Positions 8,950 through 18,301 of a stretch of DNA of 64,000 bases are shown here, piece by piece. The notes under the pieces were generated by a model that was not told the origin of the DNA, ran no database searches, and was given only the letters and a program-made list of their open reading frames with translations. This stretch comes from GCA-002050365 sp038235165 (lineage in GTDB: Bacteria; Acidobacteriota; Blastocatellia; Pyrinomonadales; Pyrinomonadaceae). The stretch lies in the NCBI GenBank assembly GCA_038235165.1, contig JBBSUG010000022.1, positions 9,481-73,480 on the forward strand. The letters are read 5' to 3'. Every line of letters begins with the position of its first letter. Position 1 is the first letter of the stretch. The position numbers and the translations under genes are program-made.

Positions 8950-9861
8950 ATGAAGAACTATAAAACTTTAATTTTAATGATGGTAAGTTTGACGCTGTTT
9001 TTCTGCGTCGCCGCGCAGTCGGACTGTAATTCGAAAAATAAGCCGCAGACAAATAAACCGAACATCAAAAACCAAAATATGAACGCTAACCTTAAACCAG
9101 ATGAACCAATCACAAAACCCGGCAGCGGCGGCGAGATTAAAATACTAGCCGAAGACTCATATTCAAAAATCGAAACGCCGTTTATTTTCGTCGCGCGAAC
9201 AAACGAAACTTACACGCAGATGCAAAGTTTGGTCGAAAAACTGCCGCCCGCTTCTGAAATTAATTTCGATAAATTTGCCGTCGTCGGTGCGTTTGCCGGA
9301 ACAAAAAACACGGGCGGTTACTCGGTGGCGATCAAACAAACCGCCGGTAAAATCTCGCTCGAAGTCGTGCCGCCGTCAAAAGATGCGATGACGACGCAGG
9401 CATTAACGATGCCTTTTCAAGTCGCGCTCATACCAATCGAAAAAGAAAATGCGTTGTCGCTCGATATTCCGGCAGAATGGCAAAACGCCGCACAAAATTA
9501 CAAAGTAGTGTCGAGCAAATTTGAATTCTCCGGAGGAATCACCGGGCGCAGCGAAAACTTTTCTGCCGCCGGGACGATTAAACTTTTGAGTTTCGGTGAA
9601 AATGTGACGCTCATTTTCGATCTCTCCGGCGGCGCGAAAAACGCACGGCGTTTGACCGAAACGGCTTCGGGAAAAATTAACGACGGAAAAATTGGTATTG
9701 CGTGGCTTGATGCGGGCAGTTTTTCGGAGAATCCGAAACCGCCGCTCAAAATTTCGGGAACGCTCGCGGGCAAGAACTTGAACTTAGATTTTGAGCCGCT
9801 TCCGAGCAATATCGCTGACGGTTTTCAAGTGCGCGGGAAAATCGAAGCAGTCAAGCAATGA
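8950..9861 (+). CDS. Exported protein with a PrcB-like domain
   Basis: The product has 303 residues. A signal peptide (MKNYKTLILMMVSLTLFFCV) is followed by an Asn/Lys-rich linker. Residues about 75-165 resemble the PrcB C-terminal domain known from protease-complex proteins: VVGAFAGTKNTGGYSVAIKQ, then a strand pattern ending in MPFQVALIPIEK. The remaining 130 residues form a second, beta-rich region that I cannot assign. The start at 8950 is the first ATG giving a signal peptide; a much longer upstream reading overlaps the divergent neighbour and is not credible. The role is probably periplasmic, possibly binding a protease. Confidence 0.72.
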   Translation: MKNYKTLILMMVSLTLFFCVAAQSDCNSKNKPQTNKPNIKNQNMNANLKPDEPITKPGSGGEIKILAEDSYSKIETPFIFVARTNETYTQMQSLVEKLPPASEINFDKFAVVGAFAGTKNTGGYSVAIKQTAGKISLEVVPPSKDAMTTQALTMPFQVALIPIEKENALSLDIPAEWQNAAQNYKVVSSKFEFSGGITGRSENFSAAGTIKLLSFGENVTLIFDLSGGAKNARRLTETASGKINDGKIGIAWLDAGSFSENPKPPLKISGTLAGKNLNLDFEPLPSNIADGFQVRGKIEAVKQ

Positions 9862-9910
9862 TGAGTGATGAGTTAAAAGCCGATCAGCTTTTATAATCAC
9901 AGTGAGCTGA

Positions 9911-10018
9911 CAGCAGGCTGATTTTACTTAGCCTGCTGACTTTCACTTGTCTGCTTAATGTTGAGTGGACTGAACTTTCGAGCGTTCGGAGTCTAAGTTT
10001 CAGTTTGAACTCCGAACG
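9911..10018. terminator. Two hairpins between convergent genes
   Basis: CAGCAGGCT (9911-9919) pairs with AGCCTGCTG (9930-9938), and CGTTCGGAGT (9983-9992) pairs with ACTCCGAACG (10009-10018). They occupy the 224-bp gap between the PrcB-like gene and the oppositely oriented GGDEF gene, so they could end transcription from both sides. Neither has a strong T-run. Confidence 0.45.
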
Positions 10019-10085
10019 AATGCGCGAAAATGAATTTATAGAGTATTTGATTATATTTGAACGATTCAGTTCTGTGGTGTTTTCT

Positions 10086-11477
10086 TTAATTTGAGGCGGG
10101 CAGCTGATTTTTACCGTGTTTCTGCACATACATCAGTTTATCCGCTTTGTTTACCAAGTCTTCAATCATCAGTTGGCTTTCAGGCAGGAAAAGCGCGGTG
10201 CCGCAACTCATTGACAGCTTGTACGGACGCTGATTGTTTTTGTTGAAATCGTCAATATCAGCTTGAAGACGTATTTCTATAGCCTCTGCGCCGCTTTCCG
10301 AACTATTCTGAATTAGAATGACGAATTCATCGCCGCCGAGACGGGCGATAATATCTGAATCTCTGAAAAAAGATCTGAATAAATTTGCTGTGTCCACAAT
10401 CATCGCCGAACCCGTGTCGTGTCCGAAGGTGTCGTTGACTTTTTTCAACCCGTCAACATCGGCATAAATGAGCAGACAGTTTTGTTTCAGCCGTCGGGCG
10501 ACTTTCAGTGCCTGTTCCGCCAGCGTGAAAAACCCGCGCCGGTTGTACAGTGCGGTCAAATCATCGGTTAATGACAAGCTGCTCAGTTCTTTCTGGGCTT
10601 TTTTGAGTTCGGTGATGTCCTGCGCGTAACCGATTACCTTCGTCGGCGTGTCTGCCTGTTCGTAAAGCGTATTGCTGTATTGCCAGACGAGTTCTTTTCC
10701 ATATTTCGTGTTGATATACATTGAACCTTCGTCTTTAAAATTTTTCTTCACGCGCTTTAGATAATCATCGAAACAAGGCTGTGCCTGCCGCGTCAAAAAA
10801 CTTTTCAAGTTGATCCCGACCATTTCCGCCTGCCTATAACCGAGAGTTTCGGCACCCGCCGGGTTGACCGACAGCAAAACGCCGTCTAAATCGTGGGTGC
10901 AAATTAATCCCTGACTGTATTCAAAAAGGTGCCGGTATCTTTTTTCGCTTTCGTTGAGCCGTTCTTCCGCCCGTTTCATATCTTCGATCTTTTGACGAAG
11001 CTCCATTTGATTCATCACCTGCCGCGACAGAACGCGCAAACCGAGTTTCTGCTGTTCGGTTAGTTGACGCGGTTTATCATCAATTACGCAAAGCGTTCCG
11101 AGAGCTTCGCCGTTTGGTGTGACCAGCGGCGCACCGGCATAAAATATGATGTTGGGTTCACTGTTGACCAACGGATTGTCAGCAAAACGGTCGTCAAGGC
11201 GAGCATCATTAACTACAAAAAGTTCTTCCGGCTCCAGAATGGCGTGAGCGCAAAAAGCAGAATCGCGGGGCGTTTCTGCGGTTTCGAGTCCGACTTTCGA
11301 TTTGAACCACTGCCGCTCACTGTCAATCAAACTGACCATCGCAATCGGCGTGTCGCAGATTTGTGATGCCAAATTCGTGATGTCGTCGTAAACCTGTTCG
11401 GGCAGCGTGTCGAGAATTTGGTAACTCTTTAACGCACTAATTCTCTCGGTTTCGTTGTCGGGGATTCTCGCTTCCAT
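10086..11477 (-). CDS. GAF-PAS-GGDEF diguanylate cyclase
   Basis: A 463-residue soluble signalling protein. Residues about 15-160 are a GAF domain (CAHAILEPEELFVVNDARLD is the typical GAF core). Residues about 180-295 are a PAS domain and residues about 300-460 a GGDEF domain. The active site RLGGDEF is intact. An RDSD motif five residues before GGDEF matches the RxxD inhibitory site, so product inhibition by c-di-GMP is likely. It should make c-di-GMP from two GTP in response to an unknown ligand. The start at 11477 (ATG) was preferred over a GTG two codons earlier. Confidence 0.92.
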   Translation of the reverse strand: MEARIPDNETERISALKSYQILDTLPEQVYDDITNLASQICDTPIAMVSLIDSERQWFKSKVGLETAETPRDSAFCAHAILEPEELFVVNDARLDDRFADNPLVNSEPNIIFYAGAPLVTPNGEALGTLCVIDDKPRQLTEQQKLGLRVLSRQVMNQMELRQKIEDMKRAEERLNESEKRYRHLFEYSQGLICTHDLDGVLLSVNPAGAETLGYRQAEMVGINLKSFLTRQAQPCFDDYLKRVKKNFKDEGSMYINTKYGKELVWQYSNTLYEQADTPTKVIGYAQDITELKKAQKELSSLSLTDDLTALYNRRGFFTLAEQALKVARRLKQNCLLIYADVDGLKKVNDTFGHDTGSAMIVDTANLFRSFFRDSDIIARLGGDEFVILIQNSSESGAEAIEIRLQADIDDFNKNNQRPYKLSMSCGTALFLPESQLMIEDLVNKADKLMYVQKHGKNQLPASN

Positions 11478-11519
11478 AATCACATTTTAGCAGTCTTTCC
11501 GAATAAATTTCATCAATTT

Positions 11520-12428
11520 TTACTTGATTGAATTTTCAAGTTCGCGCAGCAGATCGTTCGGTGTCCATTCGTTGCCCGCAAAAACCTTTTGCACTTTGCC
11601 GTCCGGCGTGACGACAATAGTGCGGAGCGAATGATTGAACTGTGTTTTATCGTTCTGATCGGTTTCGTATCGAAGACCGAAAAAATCGGAGATGTTTTTT
11701 ATTTGTTTGTCCGTTCCGGTTGCCAACTGCCACACAGTAAAATCGGGAGCCGCGCCTTTGCCGAGATAACCCTGCCCGTATTCCTTAAGTTTGGCGGGCG
11801 TATCGGTTTGCGGGTCGAACGAAATGCTCAACAGGCGAATTTTGTCTTTTAATTCGGCATCTTTTAACTGATTGGCGAGATCGCTAAAGTTTTTTGACAT
11901 CAAAATACAGTAATTCGGCAGCGGGCATCTCGAATAAATAAAAGTAATCGCCAGGGCTTTGCCGCGAAAATCTTTCATCGAAATATTTTTGCCGTCCTGA
12001 TTGGTCAAAGTAAAATTGGGAACCTGATTGCCGATTTGCGCGACATCTTCACGGGCAGGCAGCGCGGGCTGATTCGGGTTCGGCGCGGCGGTGATGGCGA
12101 CGTTTTCAAGCCAGAAGGTTCCATTTGCATCGTCAACCACCAAATCGGCGCGAATGTCCGCGTCTTTCGTCAAATCGTCCCACACCCAATCGGCTCTGAC
12201 AGGAAATTCCATCGTCATCGCGGGCATATAATCTTCGACATCATCGTGGGCAATCGTCGCCGTTTTTTTCGCCCGATCAGCAGTGACGACTTTGCCGCGC
12301 AGCGTAAATCGTTTGGCGGTCGGCGAAGCCGGCTGTATTTGGGGTTGTGTTTTTTGGCAGGATGTAAAAAGCAAAACGGAAAATAAAATCAAAAATAAGT
12401 AACGCATAAAATTTGTTTTCTTCAACAT
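11520..12428 (-). CDS. Sco1/SenC-type copper protein with N-terminal CusF-like domain
   Basis: A lipoprotein of about 302 residues (lipobox LLFTSC). Residues about 35-125 resemble CusF-type copper-binding domains, with the Met-containing strand YMPAMTMEFPV. Residues about 135-300 are a thioredoxin-fold Sco domain: FIYSRCPLPNYC carries two cysteines and FNHSLRTIVVTPDGKV the distal histidine, which together bind copper. Sco proteins deliver copper to the CuA site of cytochrome oxidase. The Cys spacing (CPLPNYC) is wider than the classical CxxxC. A second possible start lies at 12407. No oxidase genes are nearby. Confidence 0.85.
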   Translation of the reverse strand: MLKKTNFMRYLFLILFSVLLFTSCQKTQPQIQPASPTAKRFTLRGKVVTADRAKKTATIAHDDVEDYMPAMTMEFPVRADWVWDDLTKDADIRADLVVDDANGTFWLENVAITAAPNPNQPALPAREDVAQIGNQVPNFTLTNQDGKNISMKDFRGKALAITFIYSRCPLPNYCILMSKNFSDLANQLKDAELKDKIRLLSISFDPQTDTPAKLKEYGQGYLGKGAAPDFTVWQLATGTDKQIKNISDFFGLRYETDQNDKTQFNHSLRTIVVTPDGKVQKVFAGNEWTPNDLLRELENSIK

Positions 12429-12550
12429 AAAATAATTTAAAGAGTAGGACAAAATCAGCGTGATTTCAATCGGCGGTGTTTTTTACTCAATCGGACGCGA
12501 CAGGTTTTGAAAATCGCGGCTCTCAATAATGCAAAAGTGCGAGCAATCTT

Positions 12551-13618
12551 TTAGGCGGCGAGTTTCGGAATAAAAGACAGGTGCAGATCCTCCGCACCTG
12601 AATACAATTCGATAACTTTGGCGGAATCAAGCGGTTTCGCGTAAAAATAGCCCTGCCCGAAGTTGCACGCCATTTTTTTCAATACGTCAATTTGTTCCGT
12701 CGTTTCGATACCTTCGGCGATTATTTCGAGATTGAGCGATTGCGCGAGACTGACGATGGTCTGGACGATTTCCGTATTGCCTTCCGCCATTCGCATCACG
12801 AACGAACAGTCAATTTTCAGTGAACTGAGCGGCTTAAATCTGTCAAAATCCAGATACAACACCGCAAAATTACTGTCGAAATTTCTCTGCGCCCGCTTCA
12901 GCGCATTTTCCAAACGGTCGTGGAATAAAACACGGTTCGGCAGATTCGTCAGCGAATCGTGCAGCGCGTCGTGAACAAGCTGTTCCTCGGCGCGTTTGCG
13001 GTCGGAAATATCGTTTATTTGAAAAATGAAATGCGCCGAATCGCCGGTTTCGTCGTGAACGAGCGAAGAACTCCACACCGTCCAAATGATGTCTCCTTTT
13101 TTGTTGACGATGCGCTTTTCCATCTGCCGCGATTTGGCTTTTCCCGACAGCAATTGGGCGAGATGCTGATTGAATAAATCTTTGTCCTCCGGCGCAATAT
13201 AATTGTGATACCGCGTGTTTGGAAGTTGCGTTTCGCTGTAACCGAAGATATTGCAGAACGAACGGTTCACCTTTTTGATTTCTCCCGATGTCGAAACCAG
13301 AGCCATTCCCGTCGCGGCGTAATCAAAGGCATTGCGAAATTGCTCTTCGCTTTTTTCAAGAATTTTGGCGGTTCGTTCCTGCTCGGCGATGTAGTGTGAA
13401 AGTTCCTCAACGTGGCGACGCGCCTGTTCCGCCTGTCCCTGCGAATTTTTCAAATTTTTATTAAAAAGATGATCGGCTAAAACACCTAAAATCAGCACGG
13501 GAATTATGAAAATTAACATTGATGTGCCGAATTCACAAAAGATAATAAAGATCGAAACGATCAAAATACCGATTGCTGCATATAATAATACTTTCCAGAA
13601 CTGTTCTTTTGTCCACAT
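12551..13618 (-). CDS. Membrane PAS protein with GGDEF start fused to EAL end (internal deletion)
   Basis: A 355-residue protein. Two N-terminal transmembrane helices (residues about 8-50) and a coiled coil lead into a PAS domain (about 90-215). Then comes the opening of a GGDEF domain, HDSLTNLPNRVLFHDRL to YLDFDRFK (about 220-260). It is joined directly to the end of an EAL domain, LSSLKIDCSFV, AEGIETTEQ and GYFYAKPL (about 263-335). The GGDEF motif, the EAL motif and most metal ligands are absent, about 330 residues in all. The reading frame is intact. Catalytic c-di-GMP activity should be lost; a sensory or dominant-negative role is possible. Confidence 0.85.
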   Translation of the reverse strand: MWTKEQFWKVLLYAAIGILIVSIFIIFCEFGTSMLIFIIPVLILGVLADHLFNKNLKNSQGQAEQARRHVEELSHYIAEQERTAKILEKSEEQFRNAFDYAATGMALVSTSGEIKKVNRSFCNIFGYSETQLPNTRYHNYIAPEDKDLFNQHLAQLLSGKAKSRQMEKRIVNKKGDIIWTVWSSSLVHDETGDSAHFIFQINDISDRKRAEEQLVHDALHDSLTNLPNRVLFHDRLENALKRAQRNFDSNFAVLYLDFDRFKPLSSLKIDCSFVMRMAEGNTEIVQTIVSLAQSLNLEIIAEGIETTEQIDVLKKMACNFGQGYFYAKPLDSAKVIELYSGAEDLHLSFIPKLAA

Positions 13619-13845
13619 ACTTATAGGGGTTTTAATTTAAGTTTATTTTTCGGGATTATACTCGGCTGGTTTAGCCGGTGAGATTCACTGACAGTTTATT
13701 TTAACTCGGTTTAAACTTTTTTTGCAACTATTTTCTTTTTCTGCTAACATACCAGAGCGGAAAATGTTCGTTTTCGAAAACATTTCAACATTGAAACCCT
13801 TCATTTTTATTATTGCAATTCGATTGTGATACAAAAAAATTAGAA

Positions 13846-14331
13846 ATGAAGATCGGACAAAAAGCACTCAATTTCGCGCTTTACGATACGCAAAACAAAT
13901 CGTGGGATTTAGACGAAAAAGTCGGAAAGGTGATTACACTTTTATTTTATCCGGGCGATGAAACATTAGTCTGCACCAAACAATTATGTTCGGTACGGGA
14001 CAATTGGGCGAAGTATTTGGAAACGGGCGCGGAAGTTGTCGCCGTCTCGCCCGGTTTACCGGAAGAACACAGTCAATTCGCTGATAATCATTCACTGCCG
14101 ATGACAATTTTAGCGGATGCCGACCGAACAATCACGGCAGTTTACGCGTCGCACAAATGGATGCCGATCTGGGCGACGCGGGGCGTGATCGTCATTGACA
14201 GTAAAGGAATTGTTCGTTATCGAAATATAATGGTCAGAGCATTTCGTCCGAGCGACGACGAAGTTTTATCAGCGATTCATCTAGCAAAATATGACAAATT
14301 GGTGGATGTCAGAATAAAAAAGACGCATTAG
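13846..14331 (+). CDS. PrxQ/BCP-type peroxiredoxin
   Basis: A 161-residue thioredoxin-fold peroxidase. YPGDETLVCTKQLCSVRD holds the peroxidatic Cys and a second Cys five residues later, the spacing of PrxQ/BCP enzymes that form an intramolecular disulfide. The start at 13846 gives the usual N-terminus (MKIGQKALNFALYD); a TTG 33 bp upstream is less likely. It should reduce organic and hydrogen peroxides with thioredoxin as donor. The gene stands alone and faces the MoxR-like gene. Confidence 0.85.
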   Translation: MKIGQKALNFALYDTQNKSWDLDEKVGKVITLLFYPGDETLVCTKQLCSVRDNWAKYLETGAEVVAVSPGLPEEHSQFADNHSLPMTILADADRTITAVYASHKWMPIWATRGVIVIDSKGIVRYRNIMVRAFRPSDDEVLSAIHLAKYDKLVDVRIKKTH

Positions 14332-14342
14332 TCGGCAATTGA

Positions 14343-14389
14343 GTTGAGAGTTGAGATTCAAACGGCTTGCGGTTCTCTCAACTCCCAAC
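14343..14389. terminator. Hairpin between convergent genes
   Basis: GTTGAGAGTTGAGA (14343-14356) pairs with TCTCAACTCCCAAC (14376-14389) with one mismatch, between the peroxiredoxin gene and the opposing ATPase gene. A weak T-rich tract follows on the plus strand. Confidence 0.5.
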
Positions 14390-14405
14390 TTCCTGTTATT
14401 ATTGC

Positions 14406-15878
14406 TTAATTAAAACTATCCAAATCGGTCAAATCTTCGTAAATCAAACCGCGCCGGTCGCGCTTGGCTTTGGTTGTCGCTTCAAAACCGCCCTCTTCGT
14501 TGCGCGAAATTTTGTTTTGCGCGTACAGACCTTCGAGAACGAATTCACACGCCGAAACGAGTTTTGCTTTGTCATTTCGACCGAAACCGAGCGGCACGAG
14601 CGTTGATTCGATCAGTTCGGGAACGCTGCCGAGCAACATCACGCATTCTTCCGCCGAAGCCGTTTCCGACAACAATAGTTTATTGCCCTCGTCAAACCAG
14701 CGAATCGTCGGCTCGAAATCAATACCGAGAAAAAATCCTTCGTAAATAATTCCTGCCGCGCGTTTAATCAACTCTTTCGCTAATTTTTGTGCGCCGATCT
14801 GCTCGCCTTCGTATTCGAGTTCCATTTTTCCGGTCATCGCCGGCAGAGCCGAGTAAATATCAGAGATGCGCGGAACAATTTCGCTTTCACCGGTGATAAT
14901 CGCGCGTCTTTCGGCGTTTGAAACGGCAAATTCGGTGACGGTAATCGGAAATCGCTGCGACACGCCGCTGCGTTTGTCAATCCGCTGATCGTCACGCGCT
15001 TCAAACGCAATCTGTTCAATGGTTTCGGCGATAAAGTCGGGGATTTCGACCGTAAAATCTTCGAGATCGGCGCGGCGCGTCCACGCTTCCTGTTTAGTAA
15101 TTTCAGTTCCTAAACCAATATCTCTCGGATAATGCGTCTGAATTTCCGCGCCGATGCGGTCTTTGAGCGGCGTGATAATTTTGCCGCGAGCCGTGTAATC
15201 TTCCGGGTTCGCCGAAAAAACGAGCATCACATCGAGCGGCAGACGCACCGGGAAACCTTTGATCTGTACGTCGCCTTCCTGCATTATATTGAACAATCCG
15301 ACCTGAATTTTCCCGGCTAAATCAGGCAGTTCATTGATGGCGAAAATCCCGCGATTGGCTCGCGGCAGAAGTCCGTAAAAAATCGCCAGTTCGTCCGATA
15401 AAAGATGTCCGCCTTTAGCGGCTTTGATCGGGTCAATGTCGCCGATGATGTCGGCAATCGTCACATCCGGCGTGGCGAGTTTTTCGACGAACCGCGAATC
15501 GCGTTTGATCCAGTCAATTTTCGTTTCGTCGCCTGTTTCCGCAATTTGCTGTTTGCCGAAAGCCGAAAGGGGCTGAAACGGATTGTCATTAATTTCCGAA
15601 CCGGCGATAATCGGGATTTCCTCGTCGAGCAAATCCGTTAATTGTCTGATAATTCTGCTTTTAGCTTGTCCGCGCAGACCGAGCAGAATGAGATTGTGTT
15701 TCGCCAGAACCGCATTGACGATTTGCGGCACGACCGTTTCGTCGTAACCGAGAACGCCCGGAAAAAGTTTCTCTCCGGTTCGCAATTTTTTGATCAAATT
15801 CGTTCGCATTTCGTCCTTGACCGAACGCGAACCATAACCGCTCGTTTTTAATTCACCCAGTGTTTGTGCTTTGTTCAT
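14406..15878 (-). CDS. MoxR/magnesium-chelatase-like AAA+ ATPase
   Basis: A 490-residue AAA+ protein. Walker A is GLRGQAKSR near residue 70 and Walker B is RGIFAINELPDL near residue 190; the sensor region includes DVMLVFSANPEDYTARGK. Proteins of this clade work as chaperone-like remodelling ATPases, usually with a von Willebrand factor A partner; no VWA gene is adjacent here. The C-terminal 150 residues are helical and specific to this subgroup. The start at 15878 is the only reasonable ATG. Upstream lies a 380-bp palindrome-rich gap and then divergently transcribed dnaK. The name magnesium chelatase would describe the fold, not the function. Confidence 0.82.
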   Translation of the reverse strand: MNKAQTLGELKTSGYGSRSVKDEMRTNLIKKLRTGEKLFPGVLGYDETVVPQIVNAVLAKHNLILLGLRGQAKSRIIRQLTDLLDEEIPIIAGSEINDNPFQPLSAFGKQQIAETGDETKIDWIKRDSRFVEKLATPDVTIADIIGDIDPIKAAKGGHLLSDELAIFYGLLPRANRGIFAINELPDLAGKIQVGLFNIMQEGDVQIKGFPVRLPLDVMLVFSANPEDYTARGKIITPLKDRIGAEIQTHYPRDIGLGTEITKQEAWTRRADLEDFTVEIPDFIAETIEQIAFEARDDQRIDKRSGVSQRFPITVTEFAVSNAERRAIITGESEIVPRISDIYSALPAMTGKMELEYEGEQIGAQKLAKELIKRAAGIIYEGFFLGIDFEPTIRWFDEGNKLLLSETASAEECVMLLGSVPELIESTLVPLGFGRNDKAKLVSACEFVLEGLYAQNKISRNEEGGFEATTKAKRDRRGLIYEDLTDLDSFN

Positions 15879-16011
15879 AAATATTTATTACCGCTGAAGA
15901 TGCAAAGATTTTGAAAATAACAGATGTAAACCTTCTGGCTTTTAGTTTTGCTCTTTGATTTATTCTACCTTTTCGGCAGGCAATTAAACAACCGCCTCAT
16001 AATTTAAAAGT

Positions 16012-16115
16012 GTGTCAGCAACCCGACTGCGGATAAGAGATTGTAGGTGTCAGCAGCCCGACTATAAAGAAGGACTTTGTTCCTCAACTCTCAAGCCCTT
16101 CTTTATAGTCGGGCT
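16012..16115. repeat. REP-like element: tandem half-sites and a 19-bp perfect hairpin
   Basis: GTGTCAGCAACCCGACT (16012-16028) is repeated with one change at 16047-16063. The second copy begins the perfect palindrome AGCCCGACTATAAAGAAGG (16055-16073), which pairs with 16097-16115. The element lies in the gap between the MoxR-like gene and dnaK, upstream of the dnaK promoter, so it may shield that promoter from read-through. Confidence 0.7.
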
Positions 16116-16153
16116 AGTGACAAAATCAGACATTTTTTTACACTCGCAGGAAA

Positions 16154-16183
16154 CTTGACAATGATACACTCAACTATTATACT
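16154..16183 (+). promoter_or_regulatory. dnaK promoter with overlapping HAIR-like HspR operator
   Basis: TTGACA at 16155-16160 and TATACT at 16178-16183 are separated by exactly 17 bp, a near-consensus housekeeping promoter 75 bp before dnaK. The sequence CTTGACA-N7-ACTCAAC at 16154-16174 resembles the HAIR consensus CTTGAGT-N7-ACTCAAG bound by HspR, matching 11 of 14 positions. It covers the -35 box, so a bound repressor would block RNA polymerase. An hspR-type gene is the last gene of this cluster (20140-20541), which makes autoregulation plausible. Confidence 0.75.
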
Positions 16184-16258
16184 CTTATTTGGCTCAGATA
16201 AAGCTAAGTTTTTTATAAAGTTTAAGCTCAGTAATTTACAATTTGGAGATTTTTAGAA

Positions 16259-18199
16259 ATGGGTAAAATTATAGGAATTGATTTAGGAACTACAAATTCG
16301 GTTGTCGCCGTGATGGAAGGCGGCGAGCCGGTGGTTATTACGAATTCGGAAGGTGGACGCACAACCCCTTCAGTGGTGGCATTCACCAAAGACGGCAATC
16401 GTCTTGTCGGACAAGTCGCCAAACGTCAGGCGGTGACAAACCCGGAAAATACGCTGTATTCGATCAAGCGGTTTATGGGACGCAAATTTGACGAAGTTTC
16501 CGGCGAAATCAAGCAGGTACCTTATAAAGTCGAACGCACTTCAAACGGCGACGTTCGCATTAACGCCGACGGTAAACAATACAGTCCGCCGGAAATTGCG
16601 GCGATGGTTTTGCAGAAATTGAAGCAAGCCGCCGAAGATTATCTCGGGACAAGCGTTAGCCAGGCGGTTATTACCGTTCCGGCGTATTTTAACGACGCGC
16701 AAAGACAAGCGACAAAAGATGCGGGCAAAATCGCCGGTTTGGAAGTTCTGAGAATCGTCAACGAACCGACTGCCGCCGCTCTGGCTTACGGTTTGGACAA
16801 AAAGAAAGAAGAAACGATTGCCGTGTTCGACTTCGGTGGCGGAACATTTGATATTTCCGTGTTGGAAGTCGGCGAAGGTGTTGTCGAAGTAAAATCAACC
16901 AACGGCGACACGCATTTGGGCGGCGACGACGTTGACGAAATGCTGGTCAAATGGATTATTGACGAATTCAAGAAAGATCAGGGCATTGATTTGACCAACG
17001 ATAAAATGGCGTTGCAGCGTCTGAAAGAAGCGGGCGAAAAAGCGAAGATCGAATTGTCGTCGGCGATGGAAACCGAAATCAATCTGCCGTTTATTACGGC
17101 TGACCAATCGGGACCGAAACATCTTGTGATGAAACTGACGCGCTCGAAATTCGAGCAGTTGGTTCAGCCGATTCTCGACCGTTTGATGCCGCCGGTTAAA
17201 AAGGCGATTGAAGATGCCGGATTAGAGGCGAAAAATATTGACGAAGTTGTCCTCGTCGGCGGTTCGACGCGCATTCCGAAAGTTCAGGAAATGGTCAAGG
17301 AATTTTTTGGCAAAGATTCCAACAAATCGGTTAATCCCGATGAAGTCGTCGGTCTCGGCGCAGCGGTTCAAGCCGGAGTTTTGGGCGGCGAAAAAACGGA
17401 CATTCTGCTTTTGGACGTGACGCCTTTGAGTTTGGGCATCGAAACTTTGGGCGGCGTGATGACGCAGATGATTACCCGAAATACGACGATTCCGACCAGA
17501 AAATCGGAAATTTTCTCGACCGCTTCGGACAATCAAACGTCGGTCGAAGTGCACGTTATGCAGGGCGAACGCCCGCTGGCTTCGGACAACAAAACGCTCG
17601 GCAAATTTCACTTGGTCGGTATTCCGCCGGCTCCGCGCGGCGTTCCGCAGGTCGAAGTAACTTTCGATATTGACGCAAACGGCATCGTCAATGTTTCGGC
17701 AAAAGATGTCGGCACGGGACGCGAGCAGAAGATCACGATTACTTCGTCGTCGGGTTTGTCGAAAGACGAAATTGACAAAATGATGAAGGAAGCCGAATCA
17801 CACGCGGGCGAAGACGAGAAGAAAAAAGCGGAAATCGAAGCCCGCAATCGTCTGGACGGTTTGGTTTATAATGTTGAAAAAACTTTCAGCGAAAATAAAG
17901 ACAAACTCGATTCAGCCGCCGCCGGTGACATCGAAAACGCTTTATCGGAATCAAAAACCGCACTGGCGGGAACCGATGCCGACGCGATGAACAGCGCGTT
18001 TGAAACACTTCAAACCGCTTCGCACAAAATCGCGGAAGTTTTGTACAGTCAAGCCGGAACAACGCCGACAGGCGATGCCGGAGAAACGACTGAACAAGCA
18101 TCTTCGGCAAGTGCCAGCGGCGATTCGACAGCTACGGCAGCGAGCGACGATAACGTCATTGATGCCGAGTATGTTGATGTTGACGAAGAAAAAAAATAA
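16259..18199 (+). CDS. dnaK: Molecular chaperone DnaK
   Basis: Canonical DnaK, 646 residues. The ATPase domain opens with IIGIDLGTTNSVVAVMEGG and includes AVFDFGGGTFDIS and VVLVGGSTRIPKVQ. The substrate-binding domain contains HLVGIPPAPRGVPQVEVTFD. The helical lid ends in a Thr/Ala/Ser-rich linker and the classical acidic tail VIDAEYVDVDEEKK. TTTGGAG about 9 bp upstream of the ATG acts as ribosome-binding site. It heads the cluster dnaK, toxin-antitoxin pair, dnaJ, hspR and lies under the HAIR-like promoter. grpE is absent here and sits with the other DnaK at 0.7 kb. Confidence 0.97.
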   Translation: MGKIIGIDLGTTNSVVAVMEGGEPVVITNSEGGRTTPSVVAFTKDGNRLVGQVAKRQAVTNPENTLYSIKRFMGRKFDEVSGEIKQVPYKVERTSNGDVRINADGKQYSPPEIAAMVLQKLKQAAEDYLGTSVSQAVITVPAYFNDAQRQATKDAGKIAGLEVLRIVNEPTAAALAYGLDKKKEETIAVFDFGGGTFDISVLEVGEGVVEVKSTNGDTHLGGDDVDEMLVKWIIDEFKKDQGIDLTNDKMALQRLKEAGEKAKIELSSAMETEINLPFITADQSGPKHLVMKLTRSKFEQLVQPILDRLMPPVKKAIEDAGLEAKNIDEVVLVGGSTRIPKVQEMVKEFFGKDSNKSVNPDEVVGLGAAVQAGVLGGEKTDILLLDVTPLSLGIETLGGVMTQMITRNTTIPTRKSEIFSTASDNQTSVEVHVMQGERPLASDNKTLGKFHLVGIPPAPRGVPQVEVTFDIDANGIVNVSAKDVGTGREQKITITSSSGLSKDEIDKMMKEAESHAGEDEKKKAEIEARNRLDGLVYNVEKTFSENKDKLDSAAAGDIENALSESKTALAGTDADAMNSAFETLQTASHKIAEVLYSQAGTTPTGDAGETTEQASSASASGDSTATAASDDNVIDAEYVDVDEEKK

Positions 18200-18301
18200 G
18201 CGACAAAAGGCAAAATAGAGACTTTTGTCTTTGTTTGAAGATCAGCCGTTGGATTGTAATTCGTTGCAGACAACGGCTGATTTTGCGATACTTCAAAGGC
18301 T

